This document shows, in pieces, positions 55,145 through 64,000 of a stretch of DNA of 64,000 nt. The DNA comes from Rutidosis leptorrhynchoides (lineage: Eukaryota > Streptophyta > Magnoliopsida > Asterales > Asteraceae). The stretch covers positions 8,062,001 through 8,126,000 of the forward strand of contig NC_092341.1 of assembly GCF_046630445.1 (NCBI RefSeq). The letters run 5' to 3'. The translations under genes and the position numbers were made by a program. The stretch's first letter is position 1. Each line of letters starts with the position of its first letter. The notes beneath the pieces were generated by a model, which worked only from the letters and a program-made list of their open reading frames with translations, did not search any database and was not told the origin of the DNA.

Positions 55145-55972
55145 ATGGAAAATTTATTTTTCCTTGTTCAGATGTCGGACGTTCCACCTACTGACATCCC
55201 GAGCGGCTCAGGCCCCGTTGTTCCTCCCACTGCTGCACCTGTTGCTGCTGCTGCTGCTGCTGACATTCCGGCCCCGACACCCACTGGCGACCCCGGCGCC
55301 TCTAGTTCTGGAGCTAGCTCTAGTGTGCCTATCCCGGCGTCTTCTTCCAGACCCCTGAGGCAACTGGCTCGCATTGGTGGCATGGAGATCCCCGCGGAGT
55401 TCGGGGAAGGACCCTTCCGTAATCACTGGCGCACACCTTGCCGACGCACTGCCGACGGCCGCTTAGCCGTGATCACGCCAGGCCGACACCGACAGATGTT
55501 GGCCGCTTTCGGATATGTTGAGCCACCCGCGCCACCACCGCATGATTCAGACGACGGTTCTTCCACCGATGCTTCTTCAGACGACACCTCATCTGACGAC
55601 TCCAGTGATGAGGAGGATCCCGCTGACCGACCGATTCAGGCACCTTCTACCCCGCCGAAGAAGCGGTATCGCTTCGCTGGCATAATTCCTGGTCGTACTG
55701 TCACTGACGCTTATGGTCGGCGTCGTAGGATCACTGCTCGTAAACGGCTGGTGCCGTACCCCGCCGACCCACTGATATTACCGTCTCCACCCAGAGCCGG
55801 ACCATCCACTTCAGCACCACCGGCTCCACCTGCACCGCCAGCACCACCTGCCCCACCATCTTCCTCTAATGAGGAAATGAGGCGGGAGATTGAGATTCTC
55901 CAGACTCGAGTTACTGAGCTCAAGGAGCAGTTGGCTCATGTTTTGGACATCTTGTACCCACCATCGCCGTAG
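55145..55972 (+). CDS. Element C accessory ORF upstream of gag, function unknown
   Basis: Intact 275-residue ORF, clearly GC-richer than its surroundings. A second ATG at 55172 (MSDVPPTDIPSG) directly follows TTTTTCCTTGTTCAG, a good splice-acceptor sequence, and may be the real start after splicing. Order: Ala/Pro/Ser-rich N-terminus; a conserved-looking segment (IPAEFGEGPFRNHWRTPCRR, ITPGRHRQMLAAFGYVE); an acidic Ser/Asp/Glu tract (about 145-165); a basic segment (DAYGRRRRITARKR); PPA repeats; then EEMRREIEILQTRVTELKEQ, a likely coiled coil. No recognisable enzyme or known retroelement domain. It could help RNA packaging or multimerise; this is a guess. It holds the same position as the acidic and F-box ORFs of element B. 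Confidence 0.7.
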   Translation: MENLFFLVQMSDVPPTDIPSGSGPVVPPTAAPVAAAAAADIPAPTPTGDPGASSSGASSSVPIPASSSRPLRQLARIGGMEIPAEFGEGPFRNHWRTPCRRTADGRLAVITPGRHRQMLAAFGYVEPPAPPPHDSDDGSSTDASSDDTSSDDSSDEEDPADRPIQAPSTPPKKRYRFAGIIPGRTVTDAYGRRRRITARKRLVPYPADPLILPSPPRAGPSTSAPPAPPAPPAPPAPPSSSNEEMRREIEILQTRVTELKEQLAHVLDILYPPSP

Positions 55973-56270
55973 GACTTTGTACTAGATTCTGTATTGTAAT
56001 CTCTTTTGTAATTTCATATTTCACTTATGTAATGTACGAACTTATTGTAATGTATGAACTTATTATCATTAATGAATGAAATTTGTGTTGCTTACTTCTT
56101 GCGCAAGTGTTCTATTTACGTTATCATATCATGGTTTTGTGGTACTTATATATGCTTGCATTACTTAATCAACATGTGTTGTGCTGTTTTCATGTTGGTT
56201 GTTATATACTATATTATTATTATTTGCATAATGGATTTTGACTTGAGTCAAAATGTTTGTATAGAACATC
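55973..56270 (+). other. Element C spacer before gag
   Basis: AT-rich, no gene. Contains a duplicated TAATGTA(C/T)GAACTTATT phrase near 56030-56065. Confidence 0.5.
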
Positions 56271-57893
56271 ATGGCCAACGGGAGATCTATCCCCACCGCG
56301 GCACAAATCGAGGAAATGATTAACGAGCGAGTCGCTGCTGCACTAGCTGAAAGACAACCCCAAGTTCCACCACCACCGCCTGTCAATCCACCTGTCGTCC
56401 GAGATGGGTGTACTTACAAGGAATTCCAAAACTGCAAGCCACACTACTTCAGTGGCACTGAGGGACCCGTCGGTCTCACCAGATGGTTCAAAAAGTTGGA
56501 ATCGGTATTCAGGGTTAGCAACTGTTCTGAGGCTAACAAAACGAAATTTGCATCTTGCACGCTGTCTGATGGCGCGCTCACATGGTGGAATACCATGGCC
56601 CAAGCGAAAGGAATTGATGAGGCGTATGCTACGCCTTGGGAAGAATTTAAATGTGCTATGATCGAGGAATACTGTCCGAGAACCGAGATTCAAAAGATGG
56701 AAATCGAATTTATGCAATTGAAAACCGTAGGGAACGACCTTAACAGCTACAACCGTAGGTTTTTGGAATTGGCTCTTATGTGTCCAACCATGGTCACCCC
56801 CGAATTTAAGCGTTTGGAGAAATACTTCTCGGGACTTCCTAAGTCCATCAAGGGTAATGTTACCTCATCCAAACCACCAAGTGTTCCCGAAGCAATGCGC
56901 ATGGCGCATACTCTCTTGAATCAAATCATCCTTGACGAGCCGGAGAAGGCTAAGTTTGAAACTGTTAGTGGTGAAAAGAGGAAATGGGACAACAACCACA
57001 ACAACAACAGGGGTAGGAACTATGATCAAAACCCGGCAAAACGACATGAAGGGTTCAGGCAAAACAACAACATACACAACAACAACACCAACCCCAACAA
57101 CAACAACCGCACCAATCCGAACTACAAAGGAACCTTACCACAATGCAATAGGTGCTACAAGCACCACACTGGGTATTGCAATGTTATCTGTGAGAAGTGC
57201 CAACGATCTGGACATGTTGGCAAGGATTGCAAGGTTACCACTTTGAATGTGAAGCCAAACCACAACAACAATGGGCCTAAGAAGTGTTATGAATGTGGAA
57301 AGACGGGCCATTTCAGAAACGAGTGTCCTAACAAGCGTAAGGATGGCGGACCACCACGTGCTAGAGCCTTCAATGTTAATGCAAGGGACGCTCGCGACAA
57401 CCCCGACTTGGTGACAGGTATATTCAAGATCAACAATCTTTTAGCTTCTGTCCTATTTGATACTGGTGCCGATAGGAGCTATGTGTGTAGACATTTTTGT
57501 GATAAGTTAGATTGGTCGTTAGTTCCTTTGAAGGAAAGTATGCTTGTCGAGGTAGCCAATGGAAAACTTGAAAAGGTCGACCATATTAGTCGTGGAGCTA
57601 TTATCAACATAGCTGGTGCAGATTTCGAAATTGATTTGATACCTATCAAACTGGGAAGTTTTGACGCGATCGTCGGTATGGATTGGTTGAGCAAGATAAA
57701 GGCCGATGTTATCTGTGGAGATAAAGCACTTCGCATACCACAAGGAGATGGCGAACCACTGGTTATCTATGGAGAGAGATGTACCTCGAAGTTGAACCTC
57801 ATTAGTTGCGTGAAAGCGCAAAAGATTATGAAGAAGGGACGCTTTGCTGTCCTAGCACATGTGATCGAAGGTTTATCGAAGGATTTTCTCTGA
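56271..57893 (+). pseudogene. gag-pro: Element C gag-protease, truncated by RT deletion
   Basis: 540 residues open. Gag (GPVGLTRWFKKLESVF, GALTWWNTMAQ), Asn-rich linker, zinc knuckles (CNRCYKHHTGYC, CEKCQRSGHVGKDC, CYECGKTGHFRNEC), protease with FDTGADRSYV (about 57460) and IDLIPIKLGSFDAIVGMDWL. The frame remains normal to LAHVIE (about 57868) and then joins out of frame to RNase H, ending after GLSKDFL. Start at the first ATG (MANGRSIPTAAQIEEMI), typical of this Gag. The Gag and protease parts have no other lesion. Confidence 0.9.
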
Positions 57894-59881
57894 TTGCGCG
57901 TCCTTTGACCGCACTGACTCACAAGGGCAAGAAGTTCATTTGGGAACCCACACACGAATCAGCATTCCAAACTTTGAAGAAGAAGTTAACCTCCGCACCT
58001 ATCCTATCACTTCCTGAAGGCAGTGACGACTTTGTTGTTTATTGCGATGCATCGAAGAGTGGTTTTGGTTGTGTACTGATGCAACGATCAAAGGTTATTG
58101 CCTATGCCTCCCGCCAATTGAAGATTCATGAGCGGAACTACACTACACATGATCTTGAACTTGGAGCCGTTGTCTTTGCACTCAAATTGTGGAGACATTA
58201 TTTGTATGGAACTAAGAGCACTATCTTCACCGATCACAAGAGTCTCCAGCACATCTTCGATCAGAAGCAATTGAATATGAGACAGCGTCGATGGATCGAG
58301 ACGCTCAACGACTACGATTGTGAACTCCGTTATCACCCTGGCAAGGCCAATGTTGTAGCTGACGCTTTAAGCCGAAAGGAGAGGACGGCACCTCTCCGTG
58401 TTAGGGCTCTGAACATCACCATCCATTCGAACCTCAACAACCAGATCAGAGTAGCCCAAGTTGAGGCTCTCAAGGAGGAGAACATATCTCACGAACATTT
58501 GAACATACTTGTCTCTCGATTCGAGGTTAGAGAGTCTGGACTCCGATGTTATGCCGGAAGAATTTGGGTACCTTACTATGGAGATCTACGAAGCCTGATA
58601 CTTGATGAAGCACACAAATCAAGATATTCGATTCACCCCGGTGCAGGTAAGATGTACCACGACCTTAAAGAACAGTATTGGTGGCCGAATCTTAAGAAGG
58701 ACGTTGCGACTTATGTTGGTAAGTGTTTGACTTGCTCGAAGGTTAAAGCCGAACATCAGAGACCTTCTGGGTTACTTCAACAGCCGGAAATCCCACAATG
58801 GAAGTGGGAAAGGATCACAATGGATTTCATTACTAAGCTGCCGAAGACGGTGGGCGGATGCGATACTATTTGGGTTATTGTTGACCGCCTCACCAAATCT
58901 GCACACTTCCTAGCGATGAAGGAAACTGATACAATGGAAAGACTTGCTCAGCTGTACATCAAAGAGGTTGTATCTCGTCATGGTGTACCTTTATCAATCA
59001 TCTCCGATCGCGATCCCCGTTTTGCTTCCAGATTTTGGCGTTCTTTGCAAGAAGCCATGGGAACTCGTCTTGACATGAGTACTGCTTATCATCCTCAGAC
59101 TGACGGGCAAAGTGAACGAACGATTCAGACCTTGGAGGACATGCTGCGTGCATGTGTCATTGATTTTGGAAAGGCCTGGGAAAGGCATTTGCCACTCGCC
59201 GAATTCTCGTACAATAACAGTTACCACTCAAGCATTAATGCTGCACCTTTTGAAGCATTGTATGGTCGTAAGTGCCGATCTCCTATTTGTTGGGCCGAAG
59301 TAGGTGAAGTGCAACTCACCGGGCCCGAGATAGTCCATGAAACCTCGGAAAAGATTGCTCAGATTCAAAACAGACTTAAGACTGCCCGTGATCGCCAAAA
59401 GAGCTATGCCGATCTTAAACGGAAAGACTTTGAATTTAATGTTGGTGATCGTGTAATGTTGAAGGTGGCACCTTGGAAGGGTGTGATCCGTTTTGGAAAA
59501 CGTGGAAAGTTGAACCCACGATACATTGGTCCTTTCGAGATCTTGGAACGTGTTGGACCAGTTGCATACCGTTTGGATCTACCAGCGTAATTGAGCTCAG
59601 TTCATCCTACCTTCCATGTGTCAAACTTGAAGAAGTGTCTTGCTGCACCCGAACTCATCATACCATTGGAAGAACTTACTATTGATGACAAACTCCACTT
59701 TGTGGAGGAACCTGTTGAGATTATGGATCGTGAGATCAAAACTTTGAAACGCAACAAGATTCCGATTGTACGAGTACGATGGAATGCCAAACGAGGACCT
59801 GAGTTTACTTGGGAACGAGAGGATCAAATGATGCGGAAATATCCTCATCTTTTCCCGACTCCTTCATCTACTTCAGCTTAA
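57869..59881 (+). pseudogene. pol: Element C RNase H-integrase-chromodomain
   Basis: Begins at the deletion junction with [17 protein letters not shown], normally the end of the RT connection. Then RNase H ([40 protein letters not shown]), integrase zinc region ([28 protein letters not shown]), catalytic core ([28 protein letters not shown]), [16 protein letters not shown], a TAA at 59588-59590 where relatives have Gln, and finally a chromodomain ([34 protein letters not shown]) ending at 59881. Apart from the junction and this one stop it is open. Confidence 0.9.
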
Positions 59882-59901
59882 ATTTCGGGACGAAATTTTC
59901 T

Positions 59902-59916
59902 TTAACAGGTGGGTAA
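59902..59916 (+). other. Element C polypurine tract region
   Basis: TTAACAGGTGGGTAA directly before the 3' LTR, preceded by the conserved TTTCGGGACGAAATTT phrase also present before the element B 3' LTR. Confidence 0.7.
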
Positions 59917-62778
59917 TGTAACGACCCTGGTTTTTCCAACGTTATTTATTAATAATTATTATTATTAATACGTGTGATTAATCGAATGTATGTTATTACA
60001 TTTACATGTTGCTTTAATTGCCCGTACTCGAACTTTAAATGCCCGAAACGTCTTTGTGACACCCGGAACTTGCACGAATAATATTTTAAGATATTATTTA
60101 CATTCATGATTAATTTTATTAATCATTTTAATTAACTAAGGTGATAGGTTAATTACTTGGGCTTTATTTGGTTTAACTTGGGATTTTTTTGAACTTGGGC
60201 TTTAATTAATGAAGTGGACTCTTGACTTGGGTTTCCAAGCCCACCCTACTTATATTAGTGGACCTTTAGCCCAACTCTTACAAGTGTAAGTATCACTTAG
60301 AACTCAAACTAGTTAGTTACTTTCTTAAGGAATATAGTTGGCTCATTATCCCCATGTAAACCCATTCTTTAACCAACTTTACACCTCTTTACTTGCAATT
60401 AACCAACAAACAAAACCATCCACCCTTGAGGACAGCAGGCCGTCGGCCTTGGGGCTGTTTAGGGAGGCTTTTGACTTCACATTTTCATTACAACTCATTT
60501 GCATTTCTCTCTCAAATTCACACCCACAAACTTACTTCCATTTTCTCTCAAATTCTCTCTAATTCTTGTAAGTTAACTTGAAGTTTTTCTTCTTCTTTTT
60601 CCTCTTGTATAAACCGGATTCTAAGACTCTTGAATCATCATCATCAATTGTTGTTATTACTTGTTCTTGTTTAAGGTTGATTACTTGTAAGTTACTAGTT
60701 GTTATTTACTTACTTACTTGTCTTTCTTTACTAAGCTATAAGATCAAACTTTCTAGTTTTGATTCTTCATCTTTATCTTGTTATAACAAGAACATCAAGA
60801 ACATAATCTATCTAGTTATGTTCTACATATTTTGTTGCAAAAGATTAAAGTTCATAGTTGTATAAACTCATTACTTGTAGTTCTTGAAGTAACTTTGAAG
60901 TTACTTCACTTAAAGATCAACTTGAGTTGAATCTTTAAAAGTATGAGCAACTATGAATCATCTTCTTGTTTAGATTAGCTTTCTACTTTATTTATTTCAA
61001 AGATTTAAAGTTTATAATCTTTAATTTTTGTTACTTGTGTTCTTGTTTGTTGTATGTTACTAGAATACCACCTTCATGGTTGGTTTAGGCTTATCTTTCA
61101 TTTTCTTTATTTCTTATTGTTAAGTTGCTTACTAAACATTTGAACAAGGACATGAAACCAACAAGAGCTTACACTTTGGTGCAAGTATCATGGATCCAAC
61201 ACTTGGTTGTGATCTTTCTTAGTGTTCATGAACTTGTTCATAAACTTACATGTAACCTTGGTTCATCAAACACTTACAACACTTGCACTTGAGTTATGAT
61301 GGACAAACCTTGGTCTAAATGATGTTAACACATCAACGAGTTGCACACTTGAAGCTATACGCATCAAGGATGAGAACCGTGATGAACATCAAGCACCGAG
61401 ACAACCGGAACTCTCCAAAACCCACTGTTCTGTCCAAAACCTACTGACCTGATGCTTCTGGAACAGACCAGTAGACCTGGGCTGTTCTAACCTTGATTTT
61501 TAGATAGAACTTTTCGAGTAGATAACTTTTCATATAGGACTCGTCTTAATCCGAGTTACGGTTTAGGATTTATGGCCCTCCGATCGTTACCATGTCCTTT
61601 AACGTTGTGCAGAAATTTCTGACCTACTCGCACTTAGACCGTCGCCACGGTCAAACCAAGACGAGTTTGCTTCTGTAAATTTTACCACACTTAAGGGACT
61701 CATATACGGAGCCATGACCACTGGTCTCACCTTAATTCAGTAAGGGTAGAGGCCGTGGTGACTGACCGAAGTCAGCCTTTGTTTTAAACGACTTTCATAA
61801 ACGAGTCTTACTTGTTACCTTTTGTTTAATGATGATTGATGATGACCCTTATGACCTTAATTAAGTACTTGTAAACCTTTTGAGACGACTTATTGACTTA
61901 GTGCTATTTGACTTAGGTTGAGGACGTTTGGACCGTTACTTGCACACCACTTTCCAACTACTACCTTACCATTACTACTAATCATTGTGAGTTATAGCAT
62001 TCCCTTTTTACTTTAACTTATTTTGGGAACTGAGAATACATGCGGATTTTATGTTTTACATACTAGGCACGAGTACTTAAACTTATATATGTGTGGGTTA
62101 TATAACGGCAGAAACATTCCCTTTAGCTCGGTAACGTTTAATCATTGGTTTTTGAACCGTGAACGCGAATCTTAGATATGGATCCACAGGGTTTGACATC
62201 CCCACTCGGGCTAGTAGCGCTAGCATTTAACGAGTGTTTAATACTTCGAGGTTATACGCACTTGCCAAGTGCACTTTAAGGGGGTACATTAAACGTTAAG
62301 TTAGTTACCGGGTGCCCACGGTTAAACATATACTTTTACATACTTTTGAATCGCTCGTTGTAGCACTGAAATCTCGTGGCCTACTTACATTACTGTTATA
62401 CTTAAACTATAGCTCACCAACCTTTGTGTTGACCTTTTTAAGCATGTATTTTCTCAGGTGCTTGAAGTCGCTTCCGCTATCTTACTAGTCGTGCTGTAGA
62501 ACCCGCTGCCTAGAGTTGTTATCGCATGACTACTTATGTTGCATTCAAACTTTTTACTTATGAATTTATGTTATGTAACGACCATTATGGTCACGTACAC
62601 TTATTTAATGCTTCTACTTAGCGAAGCATACTTTTGATTTGTAAAACAATTGACGTATGTTATGACGTCACTTTTTTTATGAATGTAAACTCTGTTTTGA
62701 AAACGCATATAGTACTTAACCTTGTAATGATCCTGTTGTTGATGGTCCGTACATGATGATTTAGTACGGGGCGTCACA
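59917..62778 (+). repeat. Element C 3' LTR
   Basis: 2,862 bp, nearly identical to 51974-54834. The end reads GGGGCGTCACA against GGGTGTCACA in the 5' LTR. Confidence 0.96.
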
Positions 62779-62783
62779 TTATT

Positions 62784-64000
62784 GATTAAAAACGTTCCAT
62801 ATTAATTGATTTCGTTGCGAGGTTTTGACCTCTATATGAGACGTTTTTCAAAGACTGCATTCATTTTAAAACAAACCATAACCTTTATTTCATCAATAAA
62901 GGTTTAAAAATCTTTACGTAGATTATCAAATAATGATAATCTAAAATATCCTGTTTACACACGACCATTACATAATGGTTTACAATACAAATATGTTACA
63001 ACAAAATAAGTTTCTTGAATGCAGTTTTTACACAATATCATACAAGCATGGACTCCAAATCTCGTCCTTATTTAAGTATGCGATAGCGGAAGCTCTTAAT
63101 AATCACCTGAGAATAAACATGCTTAAAACGTCAACAAAAATGTTGGTGAGTTATAGGTTTAACCTATATATATCAAATCATAATAATAGACCACAAGATT
63201 TCATATTTCAATACACATCCCATACATAGAGATAAAAATCATTCATATGGTGAACACCTGGTAACCGACATTAACAAGATGCATATATAAGAATATCCCC
63301 ATCATTCCGGGACACCCTTCGGATATGATATAAATTTCGAAGTACTAAAGCATCCGGTACTTTGGATGGGGTTTGTTAGGCCCAATAGATCTATCTTTAG
63401 GATTCGCGTCAATTAGGGTATCTGTTCCCTAATTCTTAGATTACCAGACTTAATAAAAAGGGGCATATTCGATTTTGATAATTCAACCATAGAATGTATT
63501 TTCACGTACTTGTGTCTATTTTGTAAATCATTTATAAAACCTGCATGTATTCTCATCCCAAAAATATTAGATTTTAAAAGTGGGACTATAACTCACTTTC
63601 ACAGATTTTTACTTCGTCGGGAAGTAAGACTTGGCCACTGGTTGATTCACGAACCTATAACAATATATACATATATATCAAAGTATGTTCAAAATATATT
63701 TACAACACTTTTAATATATTTTGATGTTTTAAGTTTATTAAGTCAGTTGTCCTCGTTAGTAACCTACAACTAGTTGTCCACAGTTAGATGTACAAAAATA
63801 AATCGATAAATATTATCTTGAATCAATCCACGACCCAGTGTATACGTATCTCAGTATTGATCACAACTCAAACTATATATATTTTGGAATCAACCTCAAC
63901 CCTGTATAGCTAACTCCAACATTCACATATAGAGTGTCTATGGTTGTTCCGAAATATATATAGATGTGTCGACATGATAGGTCGAAACATTGTATACGTG
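62784..64000 (-). repeat. Element D terminal LTR, continued to window edge
   Basis: Reverse complement of the element B LTR end (about 43795-45030), for instance CGAGGTTTTGACCTC and ACCATTACATAATGG phrases. This places a second member of the B family, in opposite orientation, inside the B 3' LTR. Its internal region and other LTR lie beyond the window. Open frames here are translated LTR. Confidence 0.85.

Larger units (their letters stand above)
51974..62778 (+). mobile_element. Element C: young Ty3 chromovirus lacking reverse transcriptase
   Basis: A 10,805-bp element, TSD TTATT (51969-51973 and 62779-62783). LTRs of 2,861 and 2,862 bp start TGTAACGACCCTGG and end GTCACA, with about five or six differences. 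Between them: initiator-Met primer-binding site, an accessory ORF, gag-protease, then RNase H-integrase-chromodomain. Reverse transcriptase and the end of the protease linker are deleted. It is the last insertion in the stack. Confidence 0.95.

Overview
The window is nuclear DNA from a flowering plant. It holds two intron-bearing host genes with plant-type splice sites, a degraded GH35 beta-galactosidase copy, and dense plant-type transposons: Athila and chromovirus LTR elements, an L1-like LINE, a Mutator-like element (MULE), a PIF/Harbinger MITE, SINE-like repeats and Helitron-like ends. The style of the repeats suggests a daisy-family (Asteraceae) genome, but that is an impression and was not tested. 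I saw no tRNA, rRNA, CRISPR or bacterial features. || Layout: 1-12175 is an L1-like LINE on the + strand whose 5' end lies outside the window. It is split at 146/8637 by a complete 8.49-kb LTR retrotransposon in minus orientation (target-site duplication, TSD, TTTAG). That element encodes only Gag (TR-GAG type) and carries arrays of short hairpins with a constant loop and co-varying stems. 12176-17500 holds an LTR-like remnant, a 1.69-kb non-autonomous MULE (188-bp inverted repeats, 9-bp TSD), a Helitron-like end and a 5'-truncated LINE with a 10-bp TSD. 17.6-23.9 kb is the only host gene island: a seven-exon transmembrane-9 (nonaspanin) gene, a beta-galactosidase pseudogene fragment on the other strand, and a two-exon gene for a small unrecognised single-pass membrane protein. 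24.1-28.0 kb holds SINE-like repeats, a Harbinger-type MITE with TAA TSD, Helitron-like ends, microsatellites and tandem repeats. || From 28087 to the end the window is one stack of nested LTR retrotransposons. Element B (chromovirus, + strand, heavily mutated) occupies 28087-51953. Element A (Athila type, minus strand, 13.7 kb, TSD GGGAA) is inserted in B's 5' LTR. Element D, an inverted copy of the B family, is inserted in B's 3' LTR. Element C (chromovirus, + strand, 10.8 kb, TSD TTATT) is inserted in D's terminal LTR. Order of insertion: B first, then A and D independently, then C after D. || The most notable content is accessory. Element B carries an F-box ORF (At1g67623-like) and an acidic ORF between its primer-binding site (PBS) and gag. 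Element C carries an unrelated Pro/Ala/acidic ORF with a C-terminal coiled coil in the same place, and it lacks reverse transcriptase although its LTRs are almost identical. Element A and the TR-GAG element both carry clusters of odd-length GC-rich palindromes with a CGGCG centre. No complete autonomous element remains: every pol region seen has stops, frameshifts or deletions.
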